10,437 nucleotides of DNA from Firmicutes bacterium UBA1426 (GCA_002329675.1 DCUA01000151.1:3620-14056); one strand, 5' to 3'. Positions 1 through 6,217 are shown, numbered from the stretch's first letter. The notes: generated by a model from the letters alone, not told the origin. A program made the numbers and translations.

Positions 1-84
1 AGATTTACGGAGCAGCTGGATCTTCTGGCGAAAGCTCATCCTTTTGATAGAGAGGAGGACATGGATCCATGTACACAGAACTAG
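1..84 (+). CDS. 3' end of an upstream gene, probably the Tad pilus ATPase (CpaF/TadA-like)
   Basis: Frame 1 is open from the window edge to the TAG at 82-84 and encodes the last 27 residues of a protein, ending in a charged tail (KAHPFDREEDMDPCTQN). Frame 3 closes at once. Frame 2 stays open but runs out of frame through the next gene. The tail overlaps the following TadB-like gene by 16 nt, which suggests translational coupling in one operon. No catalytic motif lies in this fragment. The call as the secretion ATPase is inferred only from position, since CpaF normally precedes the TadB/TadC pair. Only the reading frame and stop are seen directly. Confidence 0.5.
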   Translation, partial: RFTEQLDLLAKAHPFDREEDMDPCTQN

Positions 85-1016
85 CTACTATCGCGATCTC
101 CCTGACGATCTATCTTATATTGGCAACCGGGACCTACCTTATATTCGGCGGCCTTATCCGCTCTGCTATTTCTAAGGGGAGAATGCTGCGGCGACTTAGA
201 ACGAGGCAACGCGAAATGCGGGAAGAGAGGAAGTTGGAAAGAAAATTACGCCAATCCTTGCTGACCGCATTGGGTTTCTCCCTGTCGCCCGTATCATTTC
301 TTGCCATCATTTCGATTTTGTTTCTGACAGTATTTTTGATGGGAAGCCGTTCTGTGGGAATTTCTGCAGCTTTTATCATTTCCATGGCCGCAGCATCTCT
401 TCCATGTCTGTTGATCTGGATAAGGCTTTGCCACGTCAGGCGAAGAGGAAGTCATGAAGGAGAAAGGCTGGTCTGTGAATTCTTAAGGCAATACCGAATT
501 AATAACTTCAACGTTTATGAGGCACTGGAGAAGGTCGTTCAATCACCTGTTGACCTCAAGGTGACAGGGAAGCTGTTGAGCAAGCTTCTGTACAACCTGA
601 GGAGTACAGGTAATCCGGCACAAATCAGAGAAGCAACTGACGAGTTCGCCTACAGCATCTGTACAAACTGGAGCCTCATGCTGGCTCATGACATATACAT
701 AGCAGCTGAAAAGGGGACAAATATTTCTCTGGCGGTGGAAGATATCCTTATTCAGCTCAGGGAGGCAAGAGCCAATGCTGAAGAGCGAAAGAGACTCAAT
801 AGCGAGTCGACGAGAATGACGTATATAATGGTACCTTTGATCTATTGTGTTACAATCCTTATGGCCGTCAATTATTTAGAGGTACCTATGGCCAAACTGT
901 TTGATAATCAGTTTGGTACCTCAGAAGGACTTTTACTTTTCTTCTTCATAGTTTTCCTGTTTGTGGTAAATATTGCTCTGATCCAATTGGTGATCAATCA
1001 ACGCTTTGACTACTGA
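69..1016 (+). CDS. TadB-like inner-membrane platform protein (T2SSF family)
   Basis: Probable platform component of a Tad/Flp (type IVc) pilus machine, which sits in the cytoplasmic membrane and couples the secretion ATPase to pilin assembly. The 315-residue protein has a TM segment at about 5-29, a very basic cytoplasmic stretch at 36-62 (repeated R/K/E), a hydrophobic pair at about 67-120, a cytoplasmic helical region at about 130-250 (EFLRQYRINNFNVYEALEKV, typical of the T2SSF fold) and two C-terminal TM segments at about 250-272 and 288-310. Length and topology fit TadB, usually about 300 residues. The ATG at 69 is preceded by AGGAGG at 53-58. The next gene follows within 12 nt. The family call rests on topology, motif style and pairing with a second T2SSF-like gene. 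Assignment as TadB rather than TadC is by order only. Confidence 0.75.
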   Translation: MYTELATIAISLTIYLILATGTYLIFGGLIRSAISKGRMLRRLRTRQREMREERKLERKLRQSLLTALGFSLSPVSFLAIISILFLTVFLMGSRSVGISAAFIISMAAASLPCLLIWIRLCHVRRRGSHEGERLVCEFLRQYRINNFNVYEALEKVVQSPVDLKVTGKLLSKLLYNLRSTGNPAQIREATDEFAYSICTNWSLMLAHDIYIAAEKGTNISLAVEDILIQLREARANAEERKRLNSESTRMTYIMVPLIYCVTILMAVNYLEVPMAKLFDNQFGTSEGLLLFFFIVFLFVVNIALIQLVINQRFDY

Positions 1017-1028
1017 GAGGTGGACGTA

Positions 1029-1685
1029 ATGACGCTATCTTCTATCATATATTATTCTTTTATCGGGGTTGCCTTCATAGGGACGATGGTTCTGCACAGA
1101 GAGCGATACCGCCTGCAGTTGGAAAAAGCCAAACGCTGGCGTATGGCGCTGGATAACATAGATTACACAGTATTTCCTCCTTTTCGTTTCTTGTTGGACA
1201 CCCTGGAAAAAGGCAGACAGGAAAAATCCGATATTGAAATCTATGAAGCGATTTCTTTCCTTCGAAATATCACTATTGTTGGAAAGGGAAGTACCTTGAG
1301 TGCTGATGCTGTGCTTGAACAGCTTATACTGCACAGGGGTAGTTTATGTTCGGTTTATGGAAAAACTCTGAGCTTACTACGGCAAAATCAAAAGGAGGAA
1401 GCCATCGCATATTTCTCGGAAACTGTAGCTACAGAAATCAGCAAGGATTTTGCAAGATTATTGATCCAGTGGGATGAGATCGATCCAAAGCAAGTCCTCG
1501 AGACGTTGCAGTCCCATCAGAAAAGTATAAGAGAGGCCAGACTCACAATACAAAAACGTCGTGATGAAACGGTGAGCGATCTGATTTATTTGCCGGTTGT
1601 CGTGAACATAATGCTCATATTTATTAACTTCATTTACATTGGCTACTTCATCGATCAGAGAGAAATGCTGACGGTGCTGCTTTAG
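1029..1685 (+). CDS. TadC-like inner-membrane platform protein (short T2SSF family)
   Basis: Second probable platform protein of the Tad pilus, expected to pair with the TadB-like protein upstream. It has 218 residues from the ATG at 1029, an N-terminal TM segment at about 4-22, a cytoplasmic helical region, and a strongly hydrophobic C-terminal segment at about 187-210 (LPVVVNIMLIFINFIYIGYF). An in-frame GTG at 1020 exists, but GAGAGGTG at 1015-1022 is well placed for 1029 and would overlap 1020, so the ATG is preferred. The protein is shorter than usual TadC (about 300 residues), apparently lacking a middle TM pair, so it may be a reduced variant. The gene starts 12 nt after its neighbour and is followed by the small pilin-like genes, consistent with one operon. 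Confidence 0.65.
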   Translation: MTLSSIIYYSFIGVAFIGTMVLHRERYRLQLEKAKRWRMALDNIDYTVFPPFRFLLDTLEKGRQEKSDIEIYEAISFLRNITIVGKGSTLSADAVLEQLILHRGSLCSVYGKTLSLLRQNQKEEAIAYFSETVATEISKDFARLLIQWDEIDPKQVLETLQSHQKSIREARLTIQKRRDETVSDLIYLPVVVNIMLIFINFIYIGYFIDQREMLTVLL

Positions 1686-1712
1686 TAATAAAACAAAAAG
1701 GAGAAACAGGAG

Positions 1713-1856
1713 ATGAAACAAATTATCGTATTAGTAGCAACAATTGCTCTGGGTCTGGCAATAGCACAGTTTATCACGGGCTTCGGCGATACTGCTGAGA
1801 CTCTCGCCAACGATGCGAAGCTGATGATCACCTATGAAGGTCTGGCTGGTAATTAA
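1713..1856 (+). CDS. 47-residue pilin-like membrane protein 1
   Basis: Tiny protein beginning MKQIIVLVATIALGLAIAQF: two charged or polar residues, then a hydrophobic helix of about 20 residues, then a short acidic or polar tail to residue 47. Size and position, just after the two platform genes, match a Flp-type major pilin. However, there is no leader ahead of the helix and no G/S-XXXXEY processing site, so it is either mature-like from the start or not processed in the classic way. A good SD (AAAAGGAG, 1696-1703) lies 9 nt before the ATG. The next gene encodes a close relative, suggesting a tandem duplication. It could instead be a small assembly or regulatory membrane peptide. The coding call is well supported by SD, start, stop and the paralogue; the pilin role is inference. 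Confidence 0.7.
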   Translation: MKQIIVLVATIALGLAIAQFITGFGDTAETLANDAKLMITYEGLAGN

Positions 1857-1898
1857 TATGATATGTACTGAAGGAATATCATCAATGAGGAGGATGGA

Positions 1899-2045
1899 GT
1901 GAAGCAGATCATTATCATGGCCGCAATGATTGCTCTGGGAATTGCAATATTTCGATTGATCGCAGGAGGGGACGACAGCTCCGTCCTTTCTGTCATGAAA
2001 GGTGTGTGGGAACAGGAGATCGAAATGTGGACGAATTCACCATAA
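1899..2045 (+). CDS. 48-residue pilin-like membrane protein 2 (GTG start)
   Basis: Starts at GTG 1899, five nt after GAGGAGG (1887-1893), and ends at the TAA at 2043-2045. The head MKQIIIMAAMIALGIAIFRL matches the preceding 47-residue protein at most positions (MKQII..., IALG.AI), while the tails differ (here GGDDSSVLSVMKGVWEQEIE). The start is almost certainly right because only this frame gives the shared MKQII head. Like its neighbour it lacks a classic prepilin leader. It may be a second pilin subunit or a minor pilin of the Tad machine. The stop codon TAA runs straight into the SD (AAGGAGG) of the next gene, indicating close coupling. Confidence 0.68.
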   Translation: MKQIIIMAAMIALGIAIFRLIAGGDDSSVLSVMKGVWEQEIEMWTNSP

Positions 2046-2058
2046 GGAGGGAATTATT

Positions 2059-2481
2059 TTGAAGCAGTTGATCGTCCTGGCCGCAGTGTTACCTCTCATG
2101 TTGATTTTCATGGCCCAGTTTACCCTGGAACAAAAGAACAGTGCCGTGATCAATGCATTGCAGCAACAGGTCTATACGGCAAAGGAGGAGGCGAAGCAGC
2201 AAGGCTGCTTCACCCCTTCCATCATCGAACAGCTAAGAAAAGACATCAACATGAAATTGGGAGTTCCCGAGCAGGACATAATTATTATTGCCACAGAAAC
2301 ACCTCAGTATCGGATCAATTACTTCGATCCGTCAAAGGAACGGGGGATGATCTATTACAGTGTATCCGTGCCCATAGAAAAGATAGTGGCCGGCGGTAAA
2401 CTCATTGGAATCCCCGCTGAACGGAACAAAGGTGTTTATACCATAGAGGGAACCACAGCAAGCGAGAAGTTGCCGGATTGA
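2059..2481 (+). CDS. TadE-like pseudopilin with the same MKQ head (TTG start)
   Basis: From TTG 2059, eight nt after AAGGAGG (2044-2050), this encodes 140 residues. The head MKQLIVLAAVLPLMLIFMAQ again repeats the MKQ[IL]I pattern of the two small proteins upstream, which is the main reason for choosing TTG over the ATG at 2002 (that start would overlap the previous gene and has no SD). After the single TM helix (about 3-20) comes a helical stretch at 25-50 (QQQVYTAKEEAKQQG) and a soluble extracytoplasmic domain with alternating hydrophobic pattern up to residue 140. This fits a minor pilin or pseudopilin of TadE/TadF type. I do not recognise a specific named family. A single Cys lies in the soluble part near residue 49. 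Function is inferred from context and architecture. Confidence 0.7.
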   Translation: MKQLIVLAAVLPLMLIFMAQFTLEQKNSAVINALQQQVYTAKEEAKQQGCFTPSIIEQLRKDINMKLGVPEQDIIIIATETPQYRINYFDPSKERGMIYYSVSVPIEKIVAGGKLIGIPAERNKGVYTIEGTTASEKLPD

Positions 2482-2510
2482 TATGGAGCGAGGAGGTATG
2501 AAAAAAAGCT

Positions 2511-2945
2511 ATGAAGGTTTTTATCATATTTATTGCACTGCTTATTGCCAACATAACCTTCATCACATATCAGGGAGACCTGAACAGGTATGTTCGGCTG
2601 CAGACATACCTGAAGGCTGTTGCAGAGGAGGCGGCAGCGGGAGCAGCTCTTTATTATGATGAGGTTTCTTACAGCCGTGGATCTATGATCATCAACAAGG
2701 AAGAAGGAGAGAAATACATAAAACACTTGCTGATCCGCGCCGGACAGACACTGGATCTGCGGGAAGGGGAGAACCTTACTGCAGAAATGGAAGTGCTGGA
2801 TGACAGCAACGGCGCTGCGGACACGGGGGCTTCCCCCGCTGTGACGGTGACCCTGAGCCTTACCGTCACAGACCTGTTCCGCCTGCCCTTTCTCACAAAG
2901 GAACAGGTAGTACGCAGCGCCAAATACGAACTTGCCGATTATTAA
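2511..2945 (+). CDS. TadE/TadF-like single-span pseudopilin
   Basis: 144 residues: N-terminal hydrophobic helix at 2-18 (KVFIIFIALLIANITFITY), then an alanine-rich helix (AVAEEAAAGAALYY, about 37-50) as in TadE/TadF minor pilins, a central extracytoplasmic region, and a C-terminal segment VVRSAKYEL resembling the conserved end of Tad-associated pseudopilins. Probable minor pilin or pilus-associated protein outside the membrane. The start context is odd: AGGAGG at 2491-2496 touches an out-of-frame ATG at 2498 and sits 14 nt from the ATG used here, with a run of seven A between. Losing one A would fuse the two starts in frame. No terminator is visible after the stop. Last clear member of the Tad operon. 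Confidence 0.72.
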   Translation: MKVFIIFIALLIANITFITYQGDLNRYVRLQTYLKAVAEEAAAGAALYYDEVSYSRGSMIINKEEGEKYIKHLLIRAGQTLDLREGENLTAEMEVLDDSNGAADTGASPAVTVTLSLTVTDLFRLPFLTKEQVVRSAKYELADY

Positions 2946-2999
2946 TGTGGGTGTTAAAATAGGTAGCAAGAATCTGGCACGGTGAAAGGTATAGCATCC

Positions 3000-3809
3000 A
3001 TGGAAGGCAACCGCCTATACAACGAATACGAGGCTGTAAGGATCTGGGAACTTGATTTTGTCCGTGGATTCTGTATTTTTCTGATGATCCTGGATCACAC
3101 ACTATATGATCTCGGATTTATCTTTCGCCAACAATGGTTCGGCGGGCAGGAAGGAGAAGGTTTCCTCTACCAATTGTGCAACTTCGCAGCGACCGTGTTT
3201 TTCCCCTCACTTTTCCGGGATATTGCATGGTGGATCGCTGTTTTTCTTTTTGTATTCATCTGTGGGATCAGTTGCTCCTTCAGCCGCTCCAATCTGCTCA
3301 GAGGACTACGGTTGGCAGGGGTTGCATTGCTGTTGACCCTTGTCACCTATGCTATGGACTGGTATTTTGGTCAGGAGAATGAATTTACCATTCGTTTCGG
3401 GGTCCTGCATATGCTGGCTGCATCAATCCTGCTATATTGTCTGCTTCGGAGAACCGGCCCCTTGTTCATGTTGCTCCTGAGCTTTTTTACGATCGCGATG
3501 GGTGTGTATTTCCTAAATATTCCTTTGGAGAGTCCCATAAGCTACAGCGCTATCCTGGCGCACAGTACAGCAGAATTTTACTCGGCCGATTACTTCCCGC
3601 TGCTGCCCTGGTTTGGGTTCTTCCTCGCCGGCGCTGCTTTGGGTCCTCTGCTGTACAGGCAAAGACGGTCTTACTTCCCCCGGGGCGGTTCTTCATCTTG
3701 GAAGAGACCGATCCTTTTTACGGGGCGCCACTCTCTTTACTTCTATGTTTTCCACCAGCCTTTGATCTATGGGCTTTTAATGCTGGTGGGTATGCTGCTC
3801 TTCAAATGA
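3000..3809 (+). CDS. DUF1624 / HGSNAT-type acyltransferase-like membrane protein
   Basis: 269 residues with about seven or eight TM segments. The N-terminus carries ELDFVRGFCIFLMILDHTLY (about 17-36), the pattern around a conserved Asp, Arg and His at the start of the DUF1624/heparan-alpha-glucosaminide N-acetyltransferase catalytic domain. Further signs are ICGISCSFSRSN after the second long helix and GRHSLYFYVFHQPLIYGL near the C-terminus, typical of the superfamily. Family knowledge suggests transmembrane acyl transfer, but the substrate of the bacterial members is mostly unknown. ATG 3000 is chosen over the GTG at 2982 because AAAGG (2985-2989) is placed correctly for it and nothing suitable precedes the GTG. 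It lies 54 nt after the pseudopilin gene with no terminator between, so it may be cotranscribed. A link to pilus or envelope modification is speculation. Confidence 0.78.
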   Translation: MEGNRLYNEYEAVRIWELDFVRGFCIFLMILDHTLYDLGFIFRQQWFGGQEGEGFLYQLCNFAATVFFPSLFRDIAWWIAVFLFVFICGISCSFSRSNLLRGLRLAGVALLLTLVTYAMDWYFGQENEFTIRFGVLHMLAASILLYCLLRRTGPLFMLLLSFFTIAMGVYFLNIPLESPISYSAILAHSTAEFYSADYFPLLPWFGFFLAGAALGPLLYRQRRSYFPRGGSSSWKRPILFTGRHSLYFYVFHQPLIYGLLMLVGMLLFK

Positions 3810-3833
3810 CAGTATCATTTCTAAACTCTTAAT

Positions 3834-4082
3834 GGTATACAGGTAATGTCCAATATAACAAAAATCTGTATACTCTAACTACAATGAAGCCTATTTTGAA
3901 GACAAACTCCACCTAATCCAAGACCAAGACTAAATATCTGTATACCAAAGCACCATTTGGTATACAGAAAACCTAATCATCATCAAAAACCTGTGGCTAA
4001 AAATAGTTAATTAGCAGCCCTTAATAGAGATAATGGCCTCCTGGTATACAGAAAACGGATATAAGTCAGAAACCTGTATACC
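3834..4082 (+). repeat. Array of six GGTATACAG motifs in mixed orientation
   Basis: The gene-free stretch 3810-4177 holds six copies of a 9-bp motif: GGTATACAG at 3834-3842, 3959-3967 and 4043-4051, and its reverse complement at 3866-3874 (last base changed), 3938-3946 and 4074-4082. Outward-to-inward pairs GGTATACAG-N22/23-CTGTATACY occur at 3834-3874 and 4043-4082. A decayed third pair runs from 3959 to CTGTGGCTA at 3991-3999, also with a 23-nt spacer. Core-to-core distances are 33, 72, 20, 84 and 32 bp, all close to whole helical turns. No GTATAC-type copies were noticed elsewhere in the window. It may be a protein-binding array or a small hairpin-forming repeat family. No ORF with an SD is seen here. 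Confidence 0.8.
3938..3967. repeat. Perfect 12-bp inverted repeat with 6-nt loop
   Basis: CTGTATACCAAA at 3938-3949 and TTTGGTATACAG at 3956-3967 are exact reverse complements around GCACCA. It is made of two neighbouring motif copies of the GGTATACAG array. Neither strand has a T tract after the stem, so a simple intrinsic terminator is unlikely. It could work as an operator dyad or an RNA hairpin at the 3' end of the upstream transcript. Confidence 0.85.
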
Positions 4083-4177
4083 GGATGAAAATATTCAGTC
4101 CCTTATGATGAGTATTAAGCCCCTTCTTTATTAGATAACATAGTGTACGGAAAACATAGTGAAACCTCTTGTTTTGA

Positions 4178-4205
4178 TTGACATTTTTCATGGTATGAAT
4201 ATAAT
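4178..4205 (+). promoter_or_regulatory. Sigma-A type promoter of the thrS unit
   Basis: Perfect -35 TTGACA (4178-4183) and perfect -10 TATAAT (4200-4205) with a 16-bp spacer. Transcription is expected to start near 4212, giving a leader of about 185 nt that carries the T-box elements. The downstream GGTATACAG copy ends 95 bp upstream of the -35. Confidence 0.85.
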
Positions 4206-4211
4206 TAAATA

Positions 4212-4386
4212 GTATCAAAATAATAGAGTGAAATGCGATGAAGAGGCTACCACCTCGGAGCAGCACCCGATGAGGGTTGCCGGCAGATCAGTGATCTGTC
4301 GTTATTGGAATGAAGAACTCGTTTGGGTGGAACCGCAGACTATGCCCCAAGCAATTGTATTATCAATTGCTTAGGGCTCTTTTTAT
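4212..4386 (+). promoter_or_regulatory. T-box riboswitch leader of thrS
   Basis: Controls thrS by sensing uncharged tRNA-Thr. The hallmark T-box sequence GGGTGGAACCGCA is at 4325-4337. An antiterminator can form from TTGGG (4323-4327) with CCCAA (4346-4350), a seven-nt bulge TGGAACC for the tRNA acceptor end, and a small stem GCA (4335-4337) / TGC (4343-4345). A stem-III-like hairpin lies at 4282-4300 (GGCAGATC-AGT-GATCTGTC). The 5' part carries GATGAAGAGG, familiar from Stem I starts, but only about 90 nt separate it from the T-box, shorter than usual. No threonine codon sits where a full-length Stem I would show its specifier. The best candidate is ACC at 4249-4251, followed by A, in the loop of GAGG (4243-4246) / CCTC (4253-4256). 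Element identity is firm; Stem I and specifier are uncertain. Confidence 0.9.
4344..4386 (+). terminator. T-box-controlled intrinsic terminator
   Basis: Arms GCCCCAAGCAATTG (4344-4357) and CAATTGCTTAGGGC (4364-4377) pair with one mismatch around loop TATTAT, followed by TCTTTTTAT (4378-4386). The 5' arm shares CCCAA with the antiterminator, so the two structures exclude each other. The thrS ribosome binding site lies directly after the T tract. Confidence 0.9.
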
Positions 4387-4396
4387 AGGAGGAAAT

Positions 4397-6169
4397 ATGA
4401 TGAATCAGGAAGCAATACAAGAGAACGCACAGCAGTACAAGGTTTTTGAAGCAGACCCGGAAAGCAAGGCTTTCCGACATACCAGCTCACACATTCTGGC
4501 TCAGGCTGTCAAGCATCTGTTCCCGGAGGCAAAGCTGGGCATCGGTCCGGCCATTGACTACGGATTTTACTATGATTTCGATCTGGAACACCGGTTTACC
4601 GAAGAAGATCTGGCTGCCATCGAGAAAGAGATGAAGAAGATCACAAAGGCTAATCTGCCACTTGAAAGGTTCGAACTTCCAAGGGAAGAAGCCATCAATT
4701 TCATGAATGAGAAGGCAGAGCCCTATAAAGTGGAGTTGATAAACGATTTACCTGAGGATGCAGTTATTTCCTTTTACAAGCAAGGTGATTTCACTGACCT
4801 CTGTGCCGGACCTCACAAGGGCTCCACTGCTGCCATAAAAGCACTTAAGCTTACCAGTGTAGCCGGTGCTTATTGGAGAGGAAACGAAAAGAACAAAATG
4901 CTTCAACGAATCTATGGCACTTCCTTTCCTAAGCAGCAGATGCTGGACGAATATCTGGAAATGTTAGAAGAGGCGAAGAAGAGGGATCATCGGAAAATCG
5001 GAAAGGAAATGGACCTCTTTGCCATTATGGAAGAGGGGCCGGGCTTTCCATTCTTCTTCCCCAAGGGTATGATCATCCGTAACGAGCTGGAGGCCTTCTG
5101 GAGAAAGTCCCACAGGGAGAGAGGCTATGAAGAGATAAAAACTCCGCTGATCCTGTCCGAGGATCTCTGGCATACCTCAGGCCATTGGGATCATTATCAG
5201 AACAACATGTATTTTACCAAGATAGATGAGGGCAACTACGCTATAAAGCCCATGAACTGCCCAGGCGCCATGCTAGCATACAAGCGCAGGATGTACAGCT
5301 ATCGGGATTTTCCCATGCGGATAGGTGAATTGGGACAGGTGCATCGCCATGAGCTATCCGGAGCCCTTCACGGGTTGATGCGGGTGAGGACCTTTACGCA
5401 GGATGACGCCCATATCTTTATGCTACCGGAGCAGATCAAGGAAGAAATCGTAGGAGTCATCGATTTCATCGACTATGTATATAAGCTCTTTGGTTTCAAA
5501 TACCATGTTGAGCTCTCCACCAAACCGGAAGACTCCATGGGGAGCCAGGAAGAATGGGATCTGGCCACCAACGCATTAAAAGAGGCCCTGGAAGAAAAGG
5601 GCATGGATTATATTATCAATGAGGGTGATGGCGCATTTTACGGGCCTAAGATCGACTTCCACCTGGAGGACTCCATCGGAAGAACCTGGCAGTGCGGCAC
5701 CATCCAGCTGGATTTCCAGATGCCCCAGCGCTTTGACCTTACCTACGTGGGCAGTGATGGCGAGAAACACCGTCCCATCATGATCCATCGTGTTATCTTC
5801 GGAAGCATAGAGAGGTTCATCGGGATCCTGACAGAACACTTTGCAGGGAAATTCCCATTGTGGCTGGCACCGGTCCAGGTGAAGATTCTCACCGTAACAG
5901 AGAAGTTTAATGACTATGCTTACGAACTTGAAAAGCGTTTCACGGAGGCAGGCCTTAGAGTTCAGGTGGACGGCAGGAATGAAAAGATCGGTTATAAGAT
6001 CAGGGAAGCAAGAAATCAGAGAGATTCCTATCTGCTGGTGATTGGAGAACGTGAGGCAGAGGCGGGTACCGTGTCCGTTCGCTCTAACAGGGAAGGCGAG
6101 CTGGGAGAGATGTCCGTTGAAGATTTCGTTGCCAGATTGCGGCAGGAGATCGATACGAAAAAATTCTAA
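4397..6169 (+). CDS. thrS: Threonyl-tRNA synthetase, form without TGS domain
   Basis: Charges tRNA-Thr with threonine in the cytoplasm. The 590-residue protein starts straight in the editing domain: HTSSH (28-32) and CAGPH (136-140) give the expected editing-site His/Cys residues. The class II core follows with NCPGA (Cys288), motif 2 region VHRHELSGALHGLMRVRTFTQDDAHIF (His339; 315-341 in total) and motif 3 region HRVIFGSIERF (His464), so the three likely zinc ligands are present. The anticodon-binding domain runs from about 492 to the end. Compared with the usual 630-645 residues the N-terminal TGS domain is missing; upstream sequence is T-box RNA, so this is not a mis-start. AGGAGG is at 4387-4392; ATG 4400 is equally possible and has better spacing. 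An in-frame ATG at 4310 lies inside the T-box and should not be used. Monocistronic, with its own terminator. Confidence 0.97.
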   Translation: MMNQEAIQENAQQYKVFEADPESKAFRHTSSHILAQAVKHLFPEAKLGIGPAIDYGFYYDFDLEHRFTEEDLAAIEKEMKKITKANLPLERFELPREEAINFMNEKAEPYKVELINDLPEDAVISFYKQGDFTDLCAGPHKGSTAAIKALKLTSVAGAYWRGNEKNKMLQRIYGTSFPKQQMLDEYLEMLEEAKKRDHRKIGKEMDLFAIMEEGPGFPFFFPKGMIIRNELEAFWRKSHRERGYEEIKTPLILSEDLWHTSGHWDHYQNNMYFTKIDEGNYAIKPMNCPGAMLAYKRRMYSYRDFPMRIGELGQVHRHELSGALHGLMRVRTFTQDDAHIFMLPEQIKEEIVGVIDFIDYVYKLFGFKYHVELSTKPEDSMGSQEEWDLATNALKEALEEKGMDYIINEGDGAFYGPKIDFHLEDSIGRTWQCGTIQLDFQMPQRFDLTYVGSDGEKHRPIMIHRVIFGSIERFIGILTEHFAGKFPLWLAPVQVKILTVTEKFNDYAYELEKRFTEAGLRVQVDGRNEKIGYKIREARNQRDSYLLVIGEREAEAGTVSVRSNREGELGEMSVEDFVARLRQEIDTKKF

Positions 6170-6184
6170 ACAATATGTTAACAA

Positions 6185-6217
6185 GGCGGTTCCTAATTTA
6201 CGGGAGCCGTCTTTTTT
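6185..6217 (+). terminator. Intrinsic terminator after thrS
   Basis: Arms GGCGGTTCC (6185-6193) and GGAGCCGTC (6203-6211) pair over nine bp with two G-U wobbles around a nine-nt loop, followed by six T (6212-6217) and further T-rich sequence. It lies 16 nt after the thrS stop. Confidence 0.88.

Noticed and set aside
2002..2058. Longer start (ATG 2002) for the 140-residue pseudopilin
   Set aside because: It would overlap the preceding gene by 44 nt, lacks an SD and places polar residues before the TM helix; TTG 2059 has AAGGAGG and gives the shared MKQ head.
2436..2969. Long minus-strand open frame opposite the pseudopilin gene
   Set aside because: Shadow of the plus-strand coding gene; low-complexity Cys/Ser/Val-rich translation, no SD and no domain.
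3834..4082. CRISPR array
   Set aside because: Repeats are only 9 bp, alternate in orientation and have spacers of irregular length (about 10 to 80 bp); no cas genes are present.
4066..4266. Minus-strand 66-codon open frame across the thrS promoter
   Set aside because: It covers a perfect promoter and the T-box start, has no convincing SD and no recognisable protein features.
4310..4396. In-frame N-terminal extension of ThrS starting at ATG 4310
   Set aside because: The stretch is the T-box antiterminator and terminator itself. It has no SD, no similarity to a TGS domain, and a strong SD stands before 4397/4400.
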